From the NCBI RefSeq assembly GCF_004341625.1, contig NZ_SLZG01000017.1, positions 45,871 to 109,870 of the forward strand: 64,000 nt of DNA. The letters run 5' to 3'. The first letter of the stretch is position 1. Every line of letters starts with the position of its first letter. This DNA comes from Rhizobium sp. BK376. GTDB lineage: Bacteria; Pseudomonadota; Alphaproteobacteria; Rhizobiales; Rhizobiaceae. Shown piece by piece: positions 47,702 to 55,660 of the stretch. The notes below the pieces were generated by a model. The model was not told the origin of the DNA and did not search any database. It saw nothing but the letters and a program-made list of their open reading frames with translations. The translations under genes were made by a program, and so were the position numbers.

Positions 47702-48028
47702 TCAAAAAGGCTTCTTGTTCATTGGACATTCGGAATCAGTCACTGGCCTCAACCTGCCGCTGATATCGATATCAAACACCGTATTCCAAAAGGCGTAGGA
47801 TGGTCCGCCACTCCACGACCTGCTGCTTTTTCGTTCGACTGCATACGGGGGCAGCGCAACTGGCGTTTTCCCAGCTGACTGCCAGGCGGCAAAGTGATTT
47901 TCCGCTTGAAGAGCATCGGAATGACCTCCTTCAGTTATCTCCGGCATTCTATCGTAATCCCCCATTGCTCCCGCAGAGTCTTGCTTTGATGCGGCGACAA
48001 GGTCTTTGTCATCGACCAAGCTGTCAAG
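47702..48028 (-). CDS. Hypothetical protein, probably 5'-damaged
   Basis: An ATG-less extension reads PPLPNEWNDFLDSLVDDKDL into an open frame ending at 47702. It includes MPEITEGGHSDALQAENHF and GGPSYAFWNTVFDIDISGRL. Farther upstream a plausible N-terminal part (GSIIFVYTADDESITAMTND) lies in a different frame, so the gene may carry a frameshift near 48070. No signal peptide. The family is unknown; it could be an immunity-type remnant given the neighbouring polymorphic toxin locus. Confidence 0.35.
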   Translation of the reverse strand, partial: LDSLVDDKDLVAASKQDSAGAMGDYDRMPEITEGGHSDALQAENHFAAWQSAGKTPVALPPYAVERKSSRSWSGGPSYAFWNTVFDIDISGRLRPVTDSECPMNKKPF

Positions 48029-48549
48029 GAAGTCGTTCCATTCGTTGGGGAGCGGCGGGAATCTTTGAACATCTACTCCGGTTCGTCCATGCCATCGTTG
48101 GTCATTGCAGTGATGGATTCGTCGTCTGCGGTGTACACGAAGATGATGCTACCGTAACTTAGATAGCCGGAAACCCACTCAAACTTATGTCAAGCCATTC
48201 GGAATCGAAGTAGTCGCTGAACCGCCGAATGGTTCGGTAATTCGGACTTCTCTGGATCGGCACTAAATTCCGGAAACCGCTCGTATCGTGTTACGCCACC
48301 GACATCTTCGGGCGGCCGCGCCCTTTCCCCAGCGACGTAGTTTCGTGTTTGGGCGCGGTGGCAAGTGCCAAAATAATTCGTCTACCGAGACGGTATGCCG
48401 CCAACCATCTCTGTCTCTCCAACTCACCCGATCCACGCGACCGTTGCCGTTTGAGCAACAAGCAATCCGAAAATCGGCGCTTCTTCAGAACGCTCCAGTT
48501 TGTCATAGTTTGCTAAGGGCGTCATTCAGTGCGCCGTGAGGCGAAGGTC
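48029..48549. other. Stretch without a confident gene
   Basis: It holds the possible frameshifted start of the minus-strand hypothetical gene up to about 48170. Beyond that there are only weak arginine-rich frames (for example minus strand 48291-48506). The last ~20 bases carry the ferredoxin ribosome binding region GAGGCGAAGG. Confidence 0.4.
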
Positions 48550-48747
48550 ATGGCTTACGTAATCACCGAACCCTGCATCGATACGAAGGATGGAGCCTGC
48601 ACGGTCGCGTGTCCGGTCGATTGCATTTATGAGGGCGGCCGAATGTTCTACATTCAGCCGGAAGAGTGCATCAATTGCGGATTGTGCCTTTCTGTTTGCC
48701 CGGTCGACGCCATATTATGGGATGAGGAAATGCCGACCGATAGATGA
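48550..48747 (+). CDS. FdxA-like ferredoxin, short form
   Basis: 65 residues from ATG 48550, with GAGGCGAAGG just upstream. It has two iron-sulphur ligand sets: CIDTKDGACTVACPVDC near residues 9-25, of the FdxA type, and CINCGLCLSVCPVDA near 41-55. It is an electron carrier in the cytoplasm. Typical FdxA proteins are about 105 residues, so this one lacks the usual C-terminal tail. The following DNA reads DPQAPIFNQWPIG in another frame, so a frameshift near 48745 is possible, but the cluster-binding core is complete. A terminator follows at 48830. Confidence 0.85.
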   Translation: MAYVITEPCIDTKDGACTVACPVDCIYEGGRMFYIQPEECINCGLCLSVCPVDAILWDEEMPTDR

Positions 48748-48829
48748 TCCGCAAGCGCCAATTTTCAACCAGTGGCCAATCGGCATTTCAGCAATTCGCT
48801 ACACTCGCTGCATAACTGTGTCCAGCGAT

Positions 48830-48849
48830 GGCCGCTTCTGCGGCCTTTT
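48830..48849 (+). terminator. Rho-independent terminator after ferredoxin
   Basis: GGCCGC-TTCT-GCGGCC forms a perfect six-base-pair GC hairpin with a four-base loop, followed by TTTT. It lies 83 bases after the ferredoxin stop. Confidence 0.7.
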
Positions 48850-49245
48850 CAAATGTTTGCGACAAAACCGTCCAACCTGGACAGCTTCCTTTGCTCTGCC
48901 ACCCGAGGAGGAAAAAGCCTGTTGCAAGCATCCGTTGATGCCATCATCTTTGCCGTCCCTGTCCGCTCCAGATTGGCGGGAGTGGCAACCACCAATCTGG
49001 TACCGGTCGCCAGCTTGCGCGACCGCTGTCGGGTCGACCAGCTCTCTATGCGCAGCACGATATCGACACCGCTCGGATATGGGGACCATCACCCAATCAT
49101 CATCGGGAGATCAATATCAAGCCCAGGAGGTCGTCGCCCGCGGACCACTACCTCTCTATCACCATCACGGTGCGAAACGAGGAAGTCGCCTGTCGCGACC
49201 ATCTGGTGGGCAATGCCACGCTAAGGCGCTTCAGCGACCATGCAA
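48850..49245. other. Stretch without a confident gene
   Basis: Open frames on the plus strand here (for example 48772-49224) have no recognisable pattern, no ribosome binding site and shadow-like composition. It lies between the ferredoxin terminator and the minus-strand small ORF. Confidence 0.4.
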
Positions 49246-49419
49246 CTAACGAGCGGGATCTCGCTTCGGGAGAGACCGCGCGTAAGCAGCAGCTTCGCCT
49301 GAGTAGGGAAAATCATCCCCGCGCTGACGGTCGCCTTCATAAACCTTGAAGTTTGGCCCATCGAACTCAACAATTTTGTAGCCGTTCACATACTCGGTCT
49401 TCGGTGTCTTCCAGACCAT
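49246..49419 (-). CDS. Small conserved-looking protein, 57 residues
   Basis: Below the length of ordinary ORF listings, but well formed. ATG 49419 lies nine bases after a perfect GAGGAG, and the stop TAG is at 49246. The product begins MVWKTPKTEYVNGYKIVEFD, continues FKVYEGDRQRGDDFPYSGEA and ends in a basic tail. Composition is balanced rather than arginine-rich shadow type. It reads like the small cytoplasmic proteins often found next to stress genes in Rhizobiaceae. Function unknown. Confidence 0.55.
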   Translation of the reverse strand: MVWKTPKTEYVNGYKIVEFDGPNFKVYEGDRQRGDDFPYSGEAAAYARSLPKRDPAR

Positions 49420-49573
49420 GCTCAAAACTCCTCAAAAGCCGAGCTATACCGACCTTGAATGAAGTTGACTACACGGAACCGAGGAGCACGCACCTTGTTC
49501 TGTTTCATGATGCATCTATCTCACTTGGCAGATGACGCAGCTGAACTCGATGCGAGCGGCTACGAGGTTGGAC

Positions 49574-50866
49574 ATGAAGAGTGGAGATTTCCGTAACGAC
49601 AGCGCCGAAGAACGCCTGGCGCTGTTCGATTTCGCCTTCGACCACGCGCCGATTGGCATTGCGATCGTGGACGTCGAGGGGAGGATCCTGCGTGGTAATG
49701 ACGCCTTCTCAAAGTTGGTCGGCATACCGCGTCAGGCTCTGAACGGCACCCCTTTTGCGGATTTCACCCATCCAGACGATCTGCAGGCGGATCTCATTCT
49801 GTTCCGGGAGGTGTTGGCGGGACTAAGGGATGGCTACACTATTGAGAAGCGCTACGTGCGGCCAGATGGCCGGATCGTAGAAGTTCTCATACATGTCGCG
49901 GCGATGCGCGATGCGTCGGGTGAGGTTGTCCGGTTTATTTCGCAGATCGAAGACGTGACGGTACACAAGGAGCACGAGCGCCAGCTGGCGGAGAAGGCGG
50001 CTCAGCTCGAGCTCGCCATGGAGGCCGTTCCTGGAGGCTTCTGGCACATGGACGTGGCGGCCGGGAAATTTGAGACGTCCGATCGCCTGGCTCAGTTCAT
50101 TGGCGGCCCGGCGGCGGCGAAGTTCGATCTGCAGCGCTACCTGGACAAGGTAAATCCCGAGGACGCCGAGGCCGCGGATCTGACGCCGTTGCTAGCCGGC
50201 CGCGTCGACCAATCTGTTGCCCAATATCGACTGGATACTGTCCAAGGGGAGAAGTGGATCCGGTGCGATCGACGGCTGCTTCGAAACCCGGACGGCACCC
50301 CTCGCAGGGTGGTTGGTGTGGCCATAGATTTCACGGAAGAATATAGGCGGATTGAGGCGTCAGAACGCAATTCGGAGACCGACCTTCTGACGGGGCTGCT
50401 TAACCGGCGGGGGCTGATCAACCGATTCCCCCAGATGCCATCAGCGGATGGCTGGTCTCTCCTGGCTATCGACCTCGACGGGTTCAAGATGGTGAACGAT
50501 GCCCACGGTCATCCTGCGGGCGACAAGGTTCTCGTGGAGACCGCGAAGCGCCTGGGGATGATTGTCCGCCATACCGACCTTGTGTGCAGGACGGGCGGTG
50601 ACGAGTTCCTTCTTGTAGTGGCAGGAAACTTGGCTTCCGGCCGTGCCATTGCGCAGCGTGTTGTAGAGGCGATGCGCGCTCCCATAGCAATCGGCGCCGC
50701 CTGTGCAAACGTTCGTGCCACCGTCGGCGGGGTGTGGACTGCCATGAAGGACGATTTAGAACGGTTGATTTCGCAAGCGGATCGCCTGTTGTACCAGGCG
50801 AAGGTCGCTGGGAAGGATCGGTGGGAGGTTTCCGCATTGTGCAAAAATCACGACAGGACCGCTTGA
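49574..50866 (+). CDS. PAS-PAS-GGDEF diguanylate cyclase
   Basis: 430 residues from ATG 49574, six bases after GAGG; ATG 49532 gives 14 more residues but has no ribosome binding site. The first PAS domain spans about 15-125 (FAFDHAPIGIAIVDVEGRIL, FADFTHPDDLQADL) and a PAC motif ends in FISQIEDVTVHKE. The second PAS is at about 140-265 (AVPGGFWHMDVAAGKFETSD). The GGDEF domain has DLLTGLLNRRGL, the active-site RTGGDEF near 340, and an upstream RHTD inhibitory site at the correct five-residue spacing. It makes c-di-GMP and should be product-inhibited. No membrane segment, so it probably senses a cytoplasmic signal. Confidence 0.92.
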   Translation: MKSGDFRNDSAEERLALFDFAFDHAPIGIAIVDVEGRILRGNDAFSKLVGIPRQALNGTPFADFTHPDDLQADLILFREVLAGLRDGYTIEKRYVRPDGRIVEVLIHVAAMRDASGEVVRFISQIEDVTVHKEHERQLAEKAAQLELAMEAVPGGFWHMDVAAGKFETSDRLAQFIGGPAAAKFDLQRYLDKVNPEDAEAADLTPLLAGRVDQSVAQYRLDTVQGEKWIRCDRRLLRNPDGTPRRVVGVAIDFTEEYRRIEASERNSETDLLTGLLNRRGLINRFPQMPSADGWSLLAIDLDGFKMVNDAHGHPAGDKVLVETAKRLGMIVRHTDLVCRTGGDEFLLVVAGNLASGRAIAQRVVEAMRAPIAIGAACANVRATVGGVWTAMKDDLERLISQADRLLYQAKVAGKDRWEVSALCKNHDRTA

Positions 50867-50998
50867 TGCCTGTTTTGGACAGCGCAGTGCATGCAGAGAC
50901 TACTTCCACACGACGTCTGGTGTCTCTTTGAGGCCGGCTTAGGGGCTCTCGCCGTCCGAGCGCCTATCGACGACGTTTACCCAAATGCGTTCTCTCAT

Positions 50999-51246
50999 TC
51001 ACCGCCTCCCGACAGCATTGGTTTTTTCTGCCAGACGAGTCGGCATGCGATTAAAGCCGTGAGGGCCTTCCGGAATAATAACGAGGCGGGCATTTCCGTT
51101 AGCCTGGTCCCATCGGGCATGCATGTTGATGCTGTCGTCGACGATCGGGTCCAACTGCCCGGCGAAGAAAAGTCCCGGCGGAAGTTTACGAAGATCGGCA
51201 TGCAACGGTCCACGACGCAGATCCGCGGGCAGAGATGGTGTCAGTC
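50999..51246 (-). pseudogene. Alpha/beta hydrolase, C-terminal remnant
   Basis: Reading on the minus strand, the frame gives LRKLPPGLFFAGQLDPIVDD, then SINMHARWDQANGNARLVII and PEGPHGFNRMPTRLAE before the stop at 50999. This is the C-terminal part of hormone-sensitive-lipase/acetyl-esterase type hydrolases, with the catalytic Asp in LDPIVDD and His in GPHGF. The nucleophile-bearing N-terminal two-thirds are absent; upstream DNA is a fragment of an unrelated SRAP gene. Confidence 0.75.
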
Positions 51247-51412
51247 GCTGAAGGGTCCATAGGACTCACGCGTCAGAATGATCAGTGCATCGTTCGGAAG
51301 TGGTCGCGCGAGGTGCTTTGCCTCACCCCAAGGCCCCCGCATCCAGATGTCGGTTTCTTCCTTCGTCTGCAGCAGGACGGGCATGGCCTTCTCATGGATC
51401 GGCCGAACGAGA
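51241..51412 (-). pseudogene. SRAP (YedK/HMCES-type) protein, C-terminal remnant
   Basis: On the minus strand, from the edge of the mobile element at 51412, the frame reads LVRPIHEKAMPVLLQTKEET, DIWMRGPWGEAKHLARPLPN and DALIILTRES, with a stop at 51241. The IHEKAMPVLL block, containing the active-site His, and the RPLPNDAL ending are typical of SRAP proteins that shield abasic sites in single-stranded DNA. The N-terminus with catalytic Cys2 is lost at the MITE-like insertion, and it does not continue on the far side at 51718. Confidence 0.75.
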
Positions 51413-51717
51413 TGTCGTTTGGCATTTAACTGTAAGAATGCGCCCGCTTCGGCAGCTCATGGCACTTAATTTGAGATTCGCCGGTTCCATTTTCGGCGCT
51501 TGACGCTCTCTGGTTCGGAAATAGCGTTCTGTAATATTTCGCATTTTCCGATGAAGCTTGGCCATCGGTGGTCATCTTTTTCTACGCGGTAAATCTCACA
51601 TTAAGTGCCAAATCGGACCGGCGAATCTCAAATTAAGTGCCCGATCTCAATTTAAGTGCCGCGCTATCTTGTTGAAATTATTGGATGCGGAGTCGTGCGA
51701 TTAAATGCAAAACAACA
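51413..51717. mobile_element. 305-bp non-autonomous element with Tni-type ends (MITE-like)
   Basis: Ends: TGTCGTTTGGCATTTAACTG at 51413 and the complement of TTAAATGCAAAACAACA ending at 51717, nearly the same as the termini of the tniABQ transposon at 3206-6803. Inside are the same repeats: CACTTAATTTGAGATTCG near the left, and TCTCACATTAAGTGCC, TCTCAAATTAAGTGCC and TCTCAATTTAAGTGCC near the right. The tract CTATCTTGTTGAAATTATTG is also shared. There is no coding capacity. Flanks (CGAGA and GATGG) show no target duplication. Probably moved by Tni proteins in trans. Confidence 0.8.
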
Positions 51718-51784
51718 GATGGGCCTTGAAAATGGCGCGAGTTTTGGGATCCCTTCGGTCGCCCATCTGAAATATGAAGGTAAT

Positions 51785-51804
51785 CTGTACAGATATCTTT
51801 ACAG
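51785..51804. promoter_or_regulatory. 20-bp palindrome, candidate MarR operator
   Basis: CTGTACAGATATCTTTACAG is its own reverse complement except for one symmetric pair of positions, and ends 29 bases before the marR-type start. MarR dimers bind palindromes of this size over their own promoters, so it is the likely autoregulatory site controlling the four-gene operon. Confidence 0.7.
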
Positions 51805-51833
51805 TCTAGCTTCATATATGCTATTGACCGTGC

Positions 51834-52286
51834 ATGGATGATAGCCACGAACTTCCACCAAAGACAGCGCCGGCCGAACTTGCCGAAGAACTCCGGAGCT
51901 TTGTGCGCCATATCAAACGGCGTCTTCGGGAGCAGGCGGATGTGGGCGAGCTGACCCAATCCCAGATTGCCGTCATTCTCAGACTTGAAAGCGGAGGTCC
52001 CGCGACGACCTCCGGCCTTGCGCGCGCTGAAGGCATGCGCCCACAGTCGATGGGTTCGATCGTCGTCGCCCTTCAATCGGCTGGAATGATCCAGGGTGTG
52101 CCGGATTCCAGTGATGGACGGCAGACCGTTCTTTCGCTCACGGACGCCTGCCGCAAGCGACTTCAGGAAGGGCGCGCCATGCGGCAGGACTGGCTTTCGA
52201 AGACTATCGCGACAAAGCTCAGCAGCGAAGAGCGAGAGCAACTCGCATCACATCTCAAGTTGCTGATGCGGCTCGTGGAAGATTGA
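51834..52286 (+). CDS. MarR-family transcriptional regulator
   Basis: 150 residues. Winged helix-turn-helix in the middle: LTQSQIAVILRLESGGPATT near 42-60, the recognition helix ARAEGMRPQSMGSIVVALQS near 64-83, and the wing DSSDGRQTVLSLTDACRKRL near 90-110. N- and C-terminal helices form the dimer interface. It probably represses this operon through the palindrome 30 bases upstream, with relief by a small phenolic or drug ligand. It leads a run with an isochorismatase-like protein, a small membrane protein and an MFS exporter, a common resistance-type arrangement. Confidence 0.9.
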   Translation: MDDSHELPPKTAPAELAEELRSFVRHIKRRLREQADVGELTQSQIAVILRLESGGPATTSGLARAEGMRPQSMGSIVVALQSAGMIQGVPDSSDGRQTVLSLTDACRKRLQEGRAMRQDWLSKTIATKLSSEEREQLASHLKLLMRLVED

Positions 52287-52343
52287 CACGCCTCCGGTGC
52301 GACACCGGAAACCCTTCGGCAACCGTTCGAAAGAAGAAACGCC

Positions 52344-52907
52344 ATGGCGATAACCACGCTTGATCTCCGTACGGCCCTTGTTGTCGTCGATCTGCAGAAG
52401 GGCCTGATGGGGTGTCCACTCATCCATCCCATTGGAACCGTTGTCGAGAAGGCAGCCGCGCTGGTCGATGCATTTCGACGGCACGATCTGCCTGTCGTGC
52501 TGGTCAACGTGACCGCGCAGGCGCCCGGACGAACGGAACAGCCTCGCCGCCCGATAGAGTTTCCGGAGGGATTTGCGGATTTCATACCGGAAATTACACC
52601 TCAGGCCGGCGATATCGTCGTGACGAAGCGCACATGGGGCGCCTTTGCCAAAACGGATCTCGAGAGGCAGCTGAAGGCGACCGGCGTGACGCAAGTCGTC
52701 GTCGTCGGGGTCGCCACGGGGACCGGTGTGGAAGCGACGGCACGGCAGGCTTACGAGGGCGGTTTCAACGTTACCCTCGCCATCGACGCGATGACGGATA
52801 TGCGAGCCGAGGCGCATGACTATAGCATCGCCAACGTTTTTCCGCGGCTGGGCGAAACCGGTACGACGCAGGACGTTATCGATATGCTCGAAAAGCGGAG
52901 TGCATGA
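52344..52907 (+). CDS. Isochorismatase-like (cysteine hydrolase fold) protein lacking the nucleophile
   Basis: 187 residues. It has the Asp of the cysteine-hydrolase triad (LVVVDLQKGLMG near residue 15-26) and the Lys (IVVTKRTWGAF near 95). The nucleophile block, normally G(V/I)xTxxCVxxTA, reads GVATGTGVEATARQAY near 130, with Gly in place of Cys. Homologues with this change exist and are annotated only as hydrolases, so catalysis should differ from true isochorismatases, or the protein may act by binding. Second gene of the MarR operon, 57 bases after marR. Confidence 0.88.
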   Translation: MAITTLDLRTALVVVDLQKGLMGCPLIHPIGTVVEKAAALVDAFRRHDLPVVLVNVTAQAPGRTEQPRRPIEFPEGFADFIPEITPQAGDIVVTKRTWGAFAKTDLERQLKATGVTQVVVVGVATGTGVEATARQAYEGGFNVTLAIDAMTDMRAEAHDYSIANVFPRLGETGTTQDVIDMLEKRSA

Positions 52908-52908
52908 C

Positions 52909-53238
52909 ATGTATTGGCGCGAACTCATTTCCTATTTCTTCGGTGGTGTCTTCCTGATGAACGCGGTGCCGCATGTCGTCGCCGGTTCGATGGGGCATGC
53001 CTTTCAAAGTCCGTTTGCCAAGCCGCGTGGAGAGGGCCTTTCATCCTCGACAGTCAATGTCCTCTGGGGCTTCTTCAATCTGGCCGTCGCCTACGTCCTT
53101 TTCATCCGTGTGGGCGATTTCCAACTGCGCAACCTTTCTGATGTGCTGGCGCCAGGGATCGGTGCGCTGCTTATCGCGCTGTTCATGGCCCGGCATTTCG
53201 GCAAGTTCCATGGTGGCAACAGGCCGGGCGTTTCGTGA
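52909..53238 (+). CDS. Small integral membrane protein
   Basis: 109 residues with three likely membrane helices: LISYFFGGVFLMNAVPHVVA, VNVLWGFFNLAVAYVLFIRV and APGIGALLIALFMARHF. It starts one base after the previous stop and ends overlapping the MFS start, so it is tightly coupled in the MarR operon. The family is unnamed to me; it may assist the exporter or alter membrane properties. Confidence 0.75.
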   Translation: MYWRELISYFFGGVFLMNAVPHVVAGSMGHAFQSPFAKPRGEGLSSSTVNVLWGFFNLAVAYVLFIRVGDFQLRNLSDVLAPGIGALLIALFMARHFGKFHGGNRPGVS

Positions 53239-54488
53239 GCAATCCGCTCGCCCGTACGTTCCGGTCGTTGCGGCATTTCAACTACCGGCTATGGGCCGTG
53301 GGTGCGCTGGTCTCGAACATAGGCTCGTGGGTTCAGCGCACTGCGCAGAGCTGGCTGGTCTTCACACAACTGACTGAGCACAGTGCCTCAGCCCTCGGCA
53401 TCGTGCTGGCTCTGCAGTTCGCGCCTCAGCTGCTGCTGCTGCCTTGGACAGGATACGCGGCCGATCACTTCAATCAGCGCCGTCTGCTCATGCTGACCCA
53501 GGCAGCGATGGGCGCCCTGTCGCTGGCGCTCGGCCTGCTCACCATCCTTGATATCGTGCAGCTCTGGCATGTCTATGTCCTCGCCCTGCTGTTCGGATGT
53601 GCGGCGGCCGTCGATGCTCCGGTTCGACAGACCTTTGTTGCCGAACTGGTCGGCGATGAGGATCTTCCGAATGCCGTGGCGCTCAACTCGACTTCGTTCA
53701 ACGCGGCGCAGATGATCGGCCCGGCCATCGCAGGTGGCGTAATCGCGACCGTTGGCACCGGATGGGCATTCCTGATCGATGGCTTTTCCTTCGCCGCGGT
53801 GTTGATCTCGCTCTTTCTCCTGCGCAGGGCCCAGCTTAAACCGATTGCTAGGACGGGTGGCGCCAAGGGCAATTTCGTCGAAGGCATCCGCTATGTGATG
53901 GCGAGGCCGGACCTCAAAGCCATTCTGCTGATGCTCTTTCTAATCGGTACCTTCGGGTTGAATTTCCCGATCTTCATATCAGGCATGGCAGTCGGGGTGT
54001 TTCATGCCGATGCTGCCAGCTATGGACTTCTTTCAACGATCATGGCCATCGGAACGATTAGTGGATCGCTTTTGACCGCAAGTCGCAAAAAGGCTGCCCG
54101 TTTTGGTGTTCTTCTGGTCGGCGTAGGCGCCTTCGGGCTCGGGTGCGCCCTGGCTGCGCTTGCCCCCGGCTATTGGTCATTCGCAGCCGCGCTGATCCTG
54201 ATCGGCGTCGCGGCATTCACCTTCACCAACACCACAAACAGCCTGATGCAGCTGTCGACCGAGCCGAAGATGCGCGGTCGGGTCATGGCGCTGCGCGTCG
54301 GCGTCGCGCTGGGCGGCACGCCCATCGGCGCCCTGATCGAGGGCCGGGTCGCCGATCAATGGGGTCCGCGCTGGGCCTTGGGCGTGGCCGCGACGGCAGC
54401 TGCGATCGCGGTCCTGGTATGTCTTCAAGCAATGAGGCGCCAGATCGATAGCCACGGGGCGGAGCCGCGTCGACGTAATGTCACTTGA
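53235..54488 (+). CDS. MFS transporter (EntS/multidrug exporter type)
   Basis: 417 residues from GTG 53235, which overlaps the previous stop (GTGA). It has twelve predicted membrane helices with a central loop. N-terminal FNYRLWAVGALVSNIGSWVQ and RTAQSWLVFTQLT, and the motif AADHFNQRRLLMLTQ after helix 2, are typical of the MFS_3/enterobactin-exporter-like group. Likely an inner-membrane drug or metabolite exporter driven by the proton gradient, controlled by the MarR regulator heading the operon. Confidence 0.9.
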   Translation: MSNPLARTFRSLRHFNYRLWAVGALVSNIGSWVQRTAQSWLVFTQLTEHSASALGIVLALQFAPQLLLLPWTGYAADHFNQRRLLMLTQAAMGALSLALGLLTILDIVQLWHVYVLALLFGCAAAVDAPVRQTFVAELVGDEDLPNAVALNSTSFNAAQMIGPAIAGGVIATVGTGWAFLIDGFSFAAVLISLFLLRRAQLKPIARTGGAKGNFVEGIRYVMARPDLKAILLMLFLIGTFGLNFPIFISGMAVGVFHADAASYGLLSTIMAIGTISGSLLTASRKKAARFGVLLVGVGAFGLGCALAALAPGYWSFAAALILIGVAAFTFTNTTNSLMQLSTEPKMRGRVMALRVGVALGGTPIGALIEGRVADQWGPRWALGVAATAAAIAVLVCLQAMRRQIDSHGAEPRRRNVT

Positions 54489-54803
54489 GCCGCGGCACGC
54501 CTTTGCTTCTCATCCCGGCTTCCTCGGGAAAAATCGGAAAGGACGCACTCTTATCATTGCGGAAGTTGCTGGAACCGCAGGTAATTATTTGTGCTCCGAA
54601 GTCGTATATTTGCGGGCCGAGGGTTCGGATCCCGTCCAGAGCCGTTGATCCCGCGACCTTTATTTTCCAACCATTCCGAGGGGTTCGCTATCCGTTAAGC
54701 CGAGCTTTCCTATGGATTTCTTTATTTGCCCGATCGCGAAACATCCGGCGGCTGAACGTGGTATAGCAGGTTGCGGCACGATCAGGTGCCCATGGAGATG
54801 GCC
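54489..54803. other. Intergenic stretch, no supported gene
   Basis: It lies between the MFS stop and the ABM gene. A 93-codon frame (54485-54766) overlaps the MFS stop but has shadow-like composition. It probably contains the ABM promoter; GGAG at 54794-54797 is its ribosome binding site. Confidence 0.4.
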
Positions 54804-55109
54804 ATGACCAAATTCGCACTTTACGTTCCGCTTGAAGCAAAACCCGGTAAGGAACAGGAGGTCGCCGATTTCCTGAGAGCAGCCATACCTCTCGTCAACG
54901 CGGAGCCGGGCACGATTTCCTGGTATGCGATACAGGAAGGCCCAAGCTCGTTTGCAATCTTCGATACGTTCGACGATGAGGACGGAAGGGATGCCCACCT
55001 AAATGGCCAGGTCGCTGCGGCTTTGATGGCGAAGGCGGCCGAAGGCGACTTATTCGCCAAGCCACCACAGATCCACAAGTTATCCATTATCGCCGATAAG
55101 CGGTCGTAA
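54804..55109 (+). CDS. Antibiotic biosynthesis monooxygenase (ABM) domain protein
   Basis: 101 residues from ATG 54804, six bases after GGAG; upstream in-frame ATGs lack a site. The ferredoxin-like alpha-beta fold of ABM proteins is visible: KFALYVPLEAKPGKEQEVAD near the start, GTISWYAIQEGPSSFAIFDT near 40-58, and FDDEDGRDAHLNGQVAAALM. Small cytoplasmic dimeric barrel, possibly a quinone or reactive-electrophile monooxygenase. Stands alone. Confidence 0.85.
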   Translation: MTKFALYVPLEAKPGKEQEVADFLRAAIPLVNAEPGTISWYAIQEGPSSFAIFDTFDDEDGRDAHLNGQVAAALMAKAAEGDLFAKPPQIHKLSIIADKRS

Positions 55110-55219
55110 GTGTCGGGTTGTTGTCGCGGTCATTCGTGGCGGCGCCGTTCTTCGCCGTAGGAGCAAAGTTGGCAGGTAGATGAGCACCCTGGCCGATCCC
55201 CTCAGTTCAGACTAACGAG

Positions 55220-55660
55220 CTATTGCCCGATGCCGCTCGTGGCAGCGTCATTGAGAAGAGTGGTCAATGCGGTGACGAGCTGGGCTTGAACGAAAGGCTT
55301 CTGGAGTAGAACGCTATTGGGAACGCCTTGGGCCGCCCAGTCCTTGGCGCTGTCCCCGGTCATATAGATCACTGGCATGAGCGGCTGCAGTTCCCGCGCG
55401 CGGCGCGCTAAATCCCAACCGTCTGCTTCTCCCGGCATCCTTACGTCGGTTATCAGGGCGCAAAAGCGAGCCGAGTCCTCCTCCAAAGCACGGATAGCCT
55501 CGTCCGCGTTCGATACTGAAAAGTGCAAGAAGCCCGCTTCCGCCACGACATCTTCGAGAGTTGCTTGAATGAGGGGTTCATCTTCGGCGATAAGAACAAG
55601 CAGCTTGCTCCCGTCGCCGCTGATGATTTTCTGAGATGTCTCGGCGGAATCATCGACCAT
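55220..55660 (-). CDS. Single-domain response regulator (CheY-like)
   Basis: About 146 residues from ATG 55660, with AGGA upstream; ATG 55675 adds five residues and the open frame continues farther. Acidic pair in VLIAEDEPLIQATL, the phospho-acceptor Asp in ALITDVRMPGEADGWDLA, the Thr in VIYMTGDSA, and the Lys in LLQKPFVQAQL make a complete receiver. No output domain follows, so it signals by protein-protein contact, as in rhizobial systems that pair a single receiver with an HWE-type histidine kinase. No kinase gene is adjacent. Confidence 0.88.
   Translation of the reverse strand: MVDDSAETSQKIISGDGSKLLVLIAEDEPLIQATLEDVVAEAGFLHFSVSNADEAIRALEEDSARFCALITDVRMPGEADGWDLARRARELQPLMPVIYMTGDSAKDWAAQGVPNSVLLQKPFVQAQLVTALTTLLNDAATSGIGQ

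Noticed and set aside
54485..54766. 93-codon frame after the MFS gene
   Set aside because: It overlaps the MFS stop, but composition and lack of any motif suggest chance.
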